Shown in pieces: positions 33,873-41,406 of a stretch of 64,000 bases of DNA. The notes below the pieces were generated by a model that saw nothing but the letters and a program-made list of their open reading frames with translations, ran no database searches and had not been told where the DNA came from. Within the stretch, counting starts at the first letter, position 1, and each line of letters starts with the position of its first letter. This DNA comes from Leeuwenhoekiella aestuarii (lineage in GTDB: Bacteria > Bacteroidota > Bacteroidia > Flavobacteriales > Flavobacteriaceae): contig NZ_QOVJ01000002.1 of assembly GCF_004104055.1 (NCBI RefSeq), positions 1 to 64,000 on the forward strand, given 5' to 3'. The position numbers and the translations under genes were made by a program.

Positions 33873-34625
33873 ATGCGTTGGGCAGTGCCGAAACTGTAAA
33901 CGCAAGCTGCTGTTTACGCCTTTTAGCAGTTGATATGTAGCTCAAACTCTCATACATTTTATGAGTTTTTGAATTCAAAAGGAGTAACATCCATACCCAA
34001 AGGCTAAAATGAATTTTGCTCCTTGGGTTGAGAGTAAGCGCAGATCGTTTTAAGAACAGATGTGAGACGCACGCAGAGCTGATAACCCAGTTTACCCTTA
34101 AATCACTTTTTCCTTACAGTATGACAATCAACACCCTGATGTGATGTTGAAACTTCCAGCTCCTTAATGCAGCGGAAGGTATAATAGGTTCAGTATTACG
34201 ACCTTCTTCTTCACCTGTAGAATCTCTTCTTAAAGCTTCTGGAGCAAGGGAGTTTTACCAACTTTTAGAACATTCAGACTGGGTGTCAAGTAACTACTTT
34301 TCAGCAAAAACCTGTTAAAGTATAAATCCTATTAAGGTAGGGTAATATCCTATCAATAATAAGTGTATAATATACGTTTATTTGAAGAATGAAATCACCT
34401 ATACAGTATTCTGAAGGAAATCAAATGATTTATCCTTTGATCATAGGTTTTTAGAATTGGGTGATTACTAATATTTCAGCTGTGCCATCTGCTACCAGAG
34501 ACTCCCTATAAAACCTATTAGCGTTGGCAATTTTCTTTTTAAAGAGACCAAAATAATATAAGACTAAAATTCCCAGTAAATCCAAATATAACTGTATGTC
34601 TAAACTTTAATAAACACAATAAAAT
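33873..34625. other. Long intergenic region, possible coding remnant
   Basis: 753 bp between the TPM and SusC genes. No intact gene. Bases 34151-34318 stay open for 55 codons without a Met, reading ...SPVESLLKASGAREFYQLLE and HSDWVSSNYF, which looks protein-like; it may be a remnant or chance. The remainder is AT-rich and should contain the SusC promoter. A hairpin-like AAACCTATTAG / CTAATAGG-type similarity was not convincing. Confidence 0.4.
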
Positions 34626-37600
34626 ATGAGAATTAATTACCTTAAATTATATTTTACCAGTATCCTAGTCTTGCTCTCATGCACTCTTATCCAGGCGCAA
34701 GAGCTAACCGTAACTGGAACAATTGTAGATCAGACGGGGATGCCGTTACCGGGTGTAACCATAAAAATCAAAGATAAAGCAAAGGGCACCGTATCTGATT
34801 TTGATGGTCTTTACACAATAGCTGCAGAAAATCAGGATGTCTTAGTATTCTCCTTTTTAGGTTTTGCTAACCAGGAAGTTACACTTGATGGTCAAACTTC
34901 TGTAAATATCACCCTTAAGGAGAATGCAGCAGAACTTGGAGAGGTGGTGGTTGTAGGTTTTGGTAAAAAAAAGAAAGTCAATCTCACAGGAGCTGTAGCA
35001 TCTGTTGACTCGGAAACCTTTAAATCAAGGCCTGTACAAAATGCAACGCAAATGCTTCAAGGTGTTGTAGGAGGACTTAATATCAATCAAAGTAGTGGAG
35101 GTAGCTTAGAAAGCAGACCTTCAATAAATATACGTGGAACTACCACAATTGGGAGTGGCTCTACAGGAAGCCCTTTGGTACTCATCGATGGGATGCAAGG
35201 GGATATCAACGCGATTAACCCACAGGATATAGAAAGCGTTTCGGTTTTAAAAGATGCCGCAGCGGCTTCCATCTATGGCTCTCGGGCTGCATTTGGGGTT
35301 ATTTTGGTAACCACAAAGACCGGAAAGAAAGGCATCCCTAGCGTGCAATACAGTACCAATTTTAGATTGAGTACACCTTTAAACATGCCGGAAATGATGG
35401 ATTCTTATACGTTTGCGACCTTTTTTAACGATGCGAATATTAATGGCAATAATGGGCCTATTTTTAGTGAAGAACGATTGCAACGTATTAAAGATTATCA
35501 AAGTGGTGTGATCAGCGATCCTATTGTCCCAAATCCAAGCAACCCATCACGATGGGCTGATGGTTATGCATTTGGTAACGCTAACGTTAATTGGTATGAT
35601 GCGATATACAGAAAACAGTCTTACTCCCAAGAACACAACTTTAGTGTGCGTGGAGGAGGGGATCGCGTTAGATATTATGTTTCTGGAAACTACTTGGATC
35701 AAAATGGTCTGATGGAATTCAACCGGGACAAATTTAAAAGATATACTACTACAGCTAAAGTAGGTTCTGACCTTACAGATTGGCTTACCCTTAATGTTTC
35801 TATGCGATTCATTAGAGAAGACTATGGAAGACCTTCTGCCTTAAATGATAATTTATTTCAAGATTTAGCCAGACAGGGATGGCCGGTTTTACCGCTTTAT
35901 GATGCGAACGGATATTTATATTCTTCGCCCTCACCTGCATTGGGGCTGCGAGACGGTGGACGCGATGTGAGTCAGAAAGACTGGTTGTATCAGCAAGCTC
36001 AATTTGTGATAAAGCCTACTGAAGGACTGGAAGTATTTGCAGAATTTAATTATAGAATCAGAAATGATTTTAGACACTGGGATGTGTTGCAGACCTTCAA
36101 TCACGATGTAAACGGAGATCCGTATCTGTATAATAGAAACTCTAGTGTATATGAATATGCGTTCCGCGAAAATTACTTCAACACCAATATATACAGTACC
36201 TATAATTTTGATATTGAAGAAAAACACAACTTTAGTGTTACGGCAGGTTTTCAGTCAGAACTTAATAAATACAGGAGCCTGAGTGCAGATCGTACTGGAG
36301 TTATTTTACCAGCTTTGCCGGTTCTGGATCTGACATCGGGAGTAGATGCAAACGGAAATGTCGTGGCACCTTCCATTAGAGGAGAATATCAAAATTGGGC
36401 TACCGCCGGATATTTTGCCAGACTCAATTATAATTTTAAAGAACGTTATCTTTTAGAAGCAAACATACGCTATGATGGAACTTCCCGTTTTCAAAGAGAT
36501 AAACGCTGGCAGTGGTTTCCATCGGTTTCTGCAGGATGGAATGTTGCAAAAGAAGAATTCTGGGGTGATTTATATGAAACCATAAGCACCTTTAAGTTTA
36601 GAGGCTCCTGGGGTGAATTGGGCAACCAGAATACAGATGATTGGTACCCTACTTATCTAACGATGCCTATAGGCACTGCAAACGGAGGATGGCTTGTAAA
36701 CGGCCAGCGACCCAATACCAGCAGTGCGCCCGGACTGGTTAGTCAGTCATTAACCTGGGAAAAGGTTCAAAGCTGGAATGTAGGTCTTGATCTCGCACTG
36801 TTTAAAAACAGACTAACAGGATCTTTCGATTATTTCACCAGATATACCCTGGATATGGTGGGGCCGGCACCAGAACTTCCGGTAGTTTTAGGTACAGCAG
36901 TTCCTCAAACAAACAATACCGATCTAAAAACCTACGGATTTGAGTTGAGTCTGTCCTGGAAAGACAGGCTGAGCAATGGATTGGGTTATGGCATAGATGT
37001 ACTGTTGTCAGACTCTCAGGCCGAAATCACCAGATATCCCAATCAGACGAATTCCTTAAATACGTATAGAACGGGTCAAAAAGTTGGTGAAATATGGGGG
37101 TATGAGACGTTGGGTATCGCTAAGACCGAAGAAGAAATGCAAGCGCATCTCAATTCCTTACCCAATGGGGGACAGGACGCATTGGGCAACCAGTGGGCGG
37201 CAGGTGATATTATGTACAAAGACCTTAACGGAGATGGAAAGATCGATTCGGGATCTTGGACCTCAGATGAACCGGGTGATCGTAAAGTGATCGGGAACAG
37301 TACGGTACGATATCCTTTTGCCATTACGCTGAATGCAGACTGGAAAGGTTTTGATTTTAGAGCCTTTTTTCAGGGAGTTTTAAAACAAGATTATTTTCAA
37401 GGAAGCTATTATTTCTGGGGAGTTTCTGATTCTCAGTGGTGGTCTACAGGATTCGTACAGCATGAGGATTACTTTAGAGCTGATGAAAACCATCCTTTAG
37501 GACAAAATACAGATGCGTATTATCCACGTCCATTATTCAACACAAAGAATAAGCAAACTCAATCTAAATACTTACAGGACGCTTCTTACATACGCCTTAA

Positions 37601-37808
37601 GAATGTTCAACTGGGATATACCATACCTTCACAGGTTTATGAAGATTTAGGGATAAAAAGTTTTAGAATTTACGTTGCCGGTGAAAATTTATGGACAGCA
37701 ACAGCAATGTCAAAAGTATTTGATCCGGAAACTATAGACGGTGGATCGGGCGGTAATGTATACCCACTTTCAACAACTTTTGCTTTTGGCTTGAACATTA
37801 ACTTTTAA
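34626..37808 (+). CDS. SusC/RagA-family TonB-dependent outer-membrane transporter
   Basis: 1060 residues. Signal peptide (about 8-24, ending IQAQ), carboxypeptidase-D-like domain (about 28-112, VTGTIVDQTGMPLPGVTIKI), TonB-plug domain with RPVQNATQMLQGVVGGLNIN and the SusC signature IESVSVLKDAAAASIYGSRA, then a long beta barrel ending in an aromatic residue (LNINF). SusC proteins import oligosaccharides or peptides across the outer membrane, driven by TonB, with the SusD partner as lid. The SusD gene follows after 10 bp. No glycosidase, sulfatase or regulator is next to the pair, so the substrate cannot be told. Confidence 0.95.
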   Translation: MRINYLKLYFTSILVLLSCTLIQAQELTVTGTIVDQTGMPLPGVTIKIKDKAKGTVSDFDGLYTIAAENQDVLVFSFLGFANQEVTLDGQTSVNITLKENAAELGEVVVVGFGKKKKVNLTGAVASVDSETFKSRPVQNATQMLQGVVGGLNINQSSGGSLESRPSINIRGTTTIGSGSTGSPLVLIDGMQGDINAINPQDIESVSVLKDAAAASIYGSRAAFGVILVTTKTGKKGIPSVQYSTNFRLSTPLNMPEMMDSYTFATFFNDANINGNNGPIFSEERLQRIKDYQSGVISDPIVPNPSNPSRWADGYAFGNANVNWYDAIYRKQSYSQEHNFSVRGGGDRVRYYVSGNYLDQNGLMEFNRDKFKRYTTTAKVGSDLTDWLTLNVSMRFIREDYGRPSALNDNLFQDLARQGWPVLPLYDANGYLYSSPSPALGLRDGGRDVSQKDWLYQQAQFVIKPTEGLEVFAEFNYRIRNDFRHWDVLQTFNHDVNGDPYLYNRNSSVYEYAFRENYFNTNIYSTYNFDIEEKHNFSVTAGFQSELNKYRSLSADRTGVILPALPVLDLTSGVDANGNVVAPSIRGEYQNWATAGYFARLNYNFKERYLLEANIRYDGTSRFQRDKRWQWFPSVSAGWNVAKEEFWGDLYETISTFKFRGSWGELGNQNTDDWYPTYLTMPIGTANGGWLVNGQRPNTSSAPGLVSQSLTWEKVQSWNVGLDLALFKNRLTGSFDYFTRYTLDMVGPAPELPVVLGTAVPQTNNTDLKTYGFELSLSWKDRLSNGLGYGIDVLLSDSQAEITRYPNQTNSLNTYRTGQKVGEIWGYETLGIAKTEEEMQAHLNSLPNGGQDALGNQWAAGDIMYKDLNGDGKIDSGSWTSDEPGDRKVIGNSTVRYPFAITLNADWKGFDFRAFFQGVLKQDYFQGSYYFWGVSDSQWWSTGFVQHEDYFRADENHPLGQNTDAYYPRPLFNTKNKQTQSKYLQDASYIRLKNVQLGYTIPSQVYEDLGIKSFRIYVAGENLWTATAMSKVFDPETIDGGSGGNVYPLSTTFAFGLNINF

Positions 37809-37818
37809 AAAAAACACG

Positions 37819-39798
37819 ATGAAAAGATATATAAATACCCTAGTACTATTTTCGCTGTTTGTTTTAGCAGTGAGTTGTAGCGATGATTTCTTAGACAGAC
37901 CGCCACAATCTCAGGTCATTCCTGAAGACTATTTGTATGAGGAATCTCAGCTGGCCGCCTATACCATCAACCTGTATGGGATGCTCCCCTCTCACGGAAA
38001 CTGGAGTTTTGGCACATTTGGTATCGATAGCGATACCGATAATATGGCAGATTTAAGTTATGATAATAAGTATGTTCCCGGACAATGGAGGGTGCCGCAA
38101 ACAGATGGCAGCTGGAGCTTTACGAACATATATAATATCAACTACTTTCTGAATACGGTAGTACCGCGCTGGGAAGCTAATGAAATCACAGGTAGCGAAA
38201 GCATAATTGAACATTATATTGGAGAAGCTTATTTTTTCAGAGCTTTTGAATACTTTAATAAGGTGCAGGCTTTAGGGGATTTTCCAATAGTGAAGAAAAA
38301 CTATGCTGATGATAAAGAAGTGCTTATCGATGTAAGTAAAAGAACGCCCAGATCTGAGGTGGTTCGCTTTATCATTTCAGATTTAGACTCTGCCGCAGCG
38401 ATGATGCAGAATACTGCACCTGACGGAAATAAAAACAGGCTCTCTAAATATTCAGCACTTTTAGTGAAGTCTCGGGTAGCGCTTTATGAAGCGTCATGGC
38501 TTCAAAACTTTAAAGGGACCGCTTTTGTACCCAATGGATCGGGCTGGCCGGGAGCAGCTAAAAACTACAATCAGGGATGGAACTATGAAGCCGGTAGCAT
38601 TGATGCTGAAATAGACTGGCTTTTAGATCAGGCAATAGAGGCTTCAAAAGAAGTTGCTGACGCTTTTTCATTAACACCTAACAACGGCGTATTACAGCAA
38701 GCTGTTACCGATTCTCAAAATCCATATTTTGATATGTTTAGTGACACCGATATGTCTGGATATGACGAAGTCTTACTTTGGAGGGATTATGATCAGGGGC
38801 TGGGAGTTGTACACAATGTGCCTGTAGAAGCTATGCGAGGCAATGCTACTGTTGGACTGACTAAAGGTTTGGTTGATTCATTTGTGATGGAAAACGGTCT
38901 TCCTATTTATGCATCGGGTTCTGGATATGTAGGTGATGATTACATTGCTGATGTTAGATCAAATAGAGACGGTAGGTTATGGCTTTTTCTGAAACAACCC
39001 GAACAGATCAATGTGCTCTATAATGTAAATGCCGGTACACACGTGACACCGGTTGAACCCATACCAGAGATCATAAACCGTATATATGCTACGGGTTATG
39101 CGATTCGAAAAGGTTTGAATTACGATGGAGCTCAGGCTAATAACGGACAAGGATATACAGGAAGTATTGTATTTAGAGCAACAGAGGCTTATTTAAATTA
39201 TATAGAAGCCTCGTATTTAAAAACCGGTAGCATCAACGGTACTGCTGCGTCTTATTGGACATCGATACGGGAGCGCGCAGGTGTGGATACGGACTTCAAC
39301 AAAACCATTGCAGCGACGAGTATGGCTCTTGAGGCAGCAGGAGATTGGGGCGCTTATACAGCTGGTCAACTGGTTGAACCTACTTTGTATAACATTCGTC
39401 GCGAACGAAGAAACGAACTCTTTGCTGAGGGATTGCGGTGGATGGACTTGAAAAGATGGAGAGCGATGGATCAACTTATGACCCAAAACTATCACATTGA
39501 AGGCTTTAAATTATGGGGACCTATGCAAAACTGGTACGATAGCGGTGAGTTAACCTATGAAACAGGTACAGCAACTGTATCGTCACCCAACCGGAGCACC
39601 TATTTAAGACCTTATGAAAAAACCGGTGGTGAACTTGTGTATGACGGGTATAGCTGGGCAATGGCTCATTATCTTGACCCTATTGCAATTCAGCACTTTT
39701 TGATTACAGCAGAAGGTGCCGATTTAAGCACATCACCCATCTATCAAAACCCGGGATGGACCTTAAAAGCAAATGACGGGGCACAACCGATTAATTGA
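37819..39798 (+). CDS. RagB/SusD-family nutrient-binding lipoprotein
   Basis: 659 residues. Lipobox LAVSC with Cys20, then SDDFLDRPPQSQVIPEDYLY, the typical SusD start. TPR-rich helices include HYIGEAYFFRAFEYFNKVQA, FPIVKKNYADDKEVL, and ISDLDSAAAMMQN; the C-terminal part has YNIRRERRNELFAEGLRWMD and LKRWRAMDQ, the RagB/SusD signature. It sits on the cell surface as substrate-binding lid over the SusC barrel. It is at the longer end of the family. Two terminators follow (39817 and 40001), the first directly after the stop. Confidence 0.94.
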   Translation: MKRYINTLVLFSLFVLAVSCSDDFLDRPPQSQVIPEDYLYEESQLAAYTINLYGMLPSHGNWSFGTFGIDSDTDNMADLSYDNKYVPGQWRVPQTDGSWSFTNIYNINYFLNTVVPRWEANEITGSESIIEHYIGEAYFFRAFEYFNKVQALGDFPIVKKNYADDKEVLIDVSKRTPRSEVVRFIISDLDSAAAMMQNTAPDGNKNRLSKYSALLVKSRVALYEASWLQNFKGTAFVPNGSGWPGAAKNYNQGWNYEAGSIDAEIDWLLDQAIEASKEVADAFSLTPNNGVLQQAVTDSQNPYFDMFSDTDMSGYDEVLLWRDYDQGLGVVHNVPVEAMRGNATVGLTKGLVDSFVMENGLPIYASGSGYVGDDYIADVRSNRDGRLWLFLKQPEQINVLYNVNAGTHVTPVEPIPEIINRIYATGYAIRKGLNYDGAQANNGQGYTGSIVFRATEAYLNYIEASYLKTGSINGTAASYWTSIRERAGVDTDFNKTIAATSMALEAAGDWGAYTAGQLVEPTLYNIRRERRNELFAEGLRWMDLKRWRAMDQLMTQNYHIEGFKLWGPMQNWYDSGELTYETGTATVSSPNRSTYLRPYEKTGGELVYDGYSWAMAHYLDPIAIQHFLITAEGADLSTSPIYQNPGWTLKANDGAQPIN

Positions 39799-39816
39799 TG
39801 TAGTTATAAACTTCTT

Positions 39817-39851
39817 AAAGTCCCTTTTTTCGAAAAGGGGCTTTATTTTTT
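39817..39851 (+). terminator. Terminator of the SusCD operon
   Basis: AAAGTCCCTTTT and AAAAGGGGCTTT form the stem around a short TTCG-containing loop, followed by ATTTTTT. It lies about 20 bp after the susD stop codon. Confidence 0.85.
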
Positions 39852-40000
39852 GATCAATCTTAATGATCAGATAATGCCGGGTATATAGAATACCCCAATG
39901 AACACGGAGCTTCGCACACTCCAAAACCAATAACAACCCAAACGCTGATAGGATGCTAAACTTCAAAATGTTTGGAGCGAGTAAGGATATGAATGCATGT

Positions 40001-40027
40001 AAACCTCTCTTTAAAGGGAGGTTTTTT
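40001..40027 (+). terminator. Second, orphan terminator
   Basis: AAACCTCTCTTT pairs with AAAGGGAGGTTT (one wobble), followed by a T-run. No gene ends before it on the plus strand other than susD, which already has its own terminator 150 bp upstream. A small RNA or read-through backup are the options. Confidence 0.7.
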
Positions 40028-40098
40028 AATTCTCATAAAAAGCGTTCTTGTGAATACTGTAACAAAAACAGCACAAAGATAAGAGCTGGTTATGGAAG

Positions 40099-40836
40099 TT
40101 AAGCCTTAAAAACCTTCATCACCTGGGCAGGATTAAAAGCCTTGGAATTGATACACAATGTGCCTAGGCGAATATCTGCGCTATAATACAAAACCCCGCC
40201 CGTAATCAGTATAAGGGCCTCTTGGGGCAGTCCGGTTGCAGTAAATCTCGCAGCTCCAAGGGTAACGGTCTTGTGGTGAATAGGAATGCTAAAAAGTTCG
40301 TGTCGTAAAAACTGATAGGTTTTAGCGTCGTAGGCGCATACCCAATAACAGAGTTCGGCCTCAGCGGCATTTGCAGGCCAGAAGAGGTGGGTACTCGCTT
40401 TAAACTCCGGGATCTCAATTTCCAGAGTTCTCTCGTTGAGATTCATCTGCAGCCTGGGGATTTGCACGTACTGCGCGTACTCATTGTTCCGGTCGGCCTC
40501 CAGGCCTTCTAATACAGAGGGCTCCCCCTGCCACAAATCCAGACTGCCTTGAGGCAGGGTGTCGTTCATTTTCATTCCCTGATATACCCCTTTGCGGAAG
40601 CGGTTAAAAAACTGGGAATCATACAGAGTACTCAAGAAAGGGCGCAGTCCTCTGAAAAGACTACTGGTAATTTGGGAAGCCCTTCCGAAATCGGTGGCTG
40701 TTTGTTTTCCCCGCCCTTTGCGCGCTTTACCGGAGGTATCGGGCCGGGATTGTACGATGGTTTTCCCATTCACATTTCTAAATACAAGATCGCCGATGTT
40801 TCCTTTAAGTCCGCTTTTGCTGTCTAGTTGTGCCAT
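40099..40836 (-). CDS. Conserved hypothetical protein, GC-richer than surroundings
   Basis: 245 residues without signal or membrane segments. MAQLDSKSGLKGNIGDLVFR and NVNGKTIVQSRPDTSGKARK at the start resemble Bacteroidota DUF6266-type proteins (glycine-rich strand, then a basic stretch); this is a weak recollection. The second half looks like a beta domain (LNERTLEIEIPEFKASTHLF, AELCYWVCAYDAKTYQFL). Codon use is visibly richer in G and C than in flanking genes, which hints at recent acquisition. No function can be given. 11-bp tandem repeats lie 73-126 bp upstream of its ATG, a candidate control site. It is transcribed towards the SusCD terminators. Confidence 0.6.
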   Translation of the reverse strand: MAQLDSKSGLKGNIGDLVFRNVNGKTIVQSRPDTSGKARKGRGKQTATDFGRASQITSSLFRGLRPFLSTLYDSQFFNRFRKGVYQGMKMNDTLPQGSLDLWQGEPSVLEGLEADRNNEYAQYVQIPRLQMNLNERTLEIEIPEFKASTHLFWPANAAEAELCYWVCAYDAKTYQFLRHELFSIPIHHKTVTLGAARFTATGLPQEALILITGGVLYYSADIRLGTLCINSKAFNPAQVMKVFKA

Positions 40837-40908
40837 AGCATACAGGTGTTAGGTTATAGTTTATACAATGGTGCTACAACAATCCAACCAATTTCATCCA
40901 CATAAAAC

Positions 40909-40962
40909 GTGGTAAAGTGTGGTTGCACTGTGGTAGCACTGTGGTTGCAGTGTGGTAGCATG
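40909..40962. repeat. 11-bp tandem direct repeats
   Basis: Four contiguous 11-bp units GTGGTTGCACT, GTGGTAGCACT, GTGGTTGCAGT, GTGGTAGCATG (40919-40962), preceded by a degenerate unit GTGGTAAAGT (40909-40918). The phase of 11 bp is about one helical turn, so all units face the same side of the helix. They lie between the hypothetical gene (start 40836) and the divergent YadA-like gene (start 41407). A related element TGGTGCTAC in the opposite sense is at about 40869. Confidence 0.85.
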
Positions 40963-41258
40963 TTGTTCATGAGTAAGTTATAAAATTAATCCATACAATG
41001 CCAGAACAGCCGACTAGTCTATAAAAAAAATGCTTTATACTCCCGGATTTTATACCTGTGATGCTTTGTTTGGATCCCTGCTCAGGATTAATATAGTAAA
41101 AGGTATGCCTCAAAATTCAAAACTTTTTTATCATAATGCTTGATGTTTCGAACAGAGGTGATGCCTGCAAAGTTCTTGTAGAAGACGAATTGGTCTTAAG
41201 ATAAAACGACTAAACAAATGTTACAATTAATTGGAAAACTCAAAACCGCAGGATTGTT

Positions 41259-41291
41259 TTTAACGTAAGTGTCGGTAAAACTTACGTTAAA
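41259..41291. repeat. Perfect 12-bp inverted repeat
   Basis: TTTAACGTAAGT (41259-41270) and ACTTACGTTAAA (41280-41291) with a 9-bp spacer, about 115 bp before the YadA-like gene. No T-run, so an operator or RNA hairpin is more likely than a terminator. Intergenic region 40837-41406 holds no gene. Confidence 0.7.
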
Positions 41292-41375
41292 CCAGATAAA
41301 ATACTTGTTTGTAGGAAAATATTTTTTACTTGTGTTAAATAACTATTTATCAATATCCTATGTTATTTTAACATT

Positions 41376-41383
41376 TATTTTTG
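41376..41383 (+). promoter_or_regulatory. -7 element before the YadA-like gene
   Basis: TATTTTTG fits TAnnTTTG and lies 23 bp before the ATG at 41407. The -33 TTG is not clear. Confidence 0.4.
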
Positions 41384-41406
41384 AGGTGCCTTAAATCAAT
41401 CATTGT

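Noticed and set aside
40909-40962. CRISPR array candidate
   Set aside because: Units are 11 bp and contiguous, with no spacers and no cas genes.
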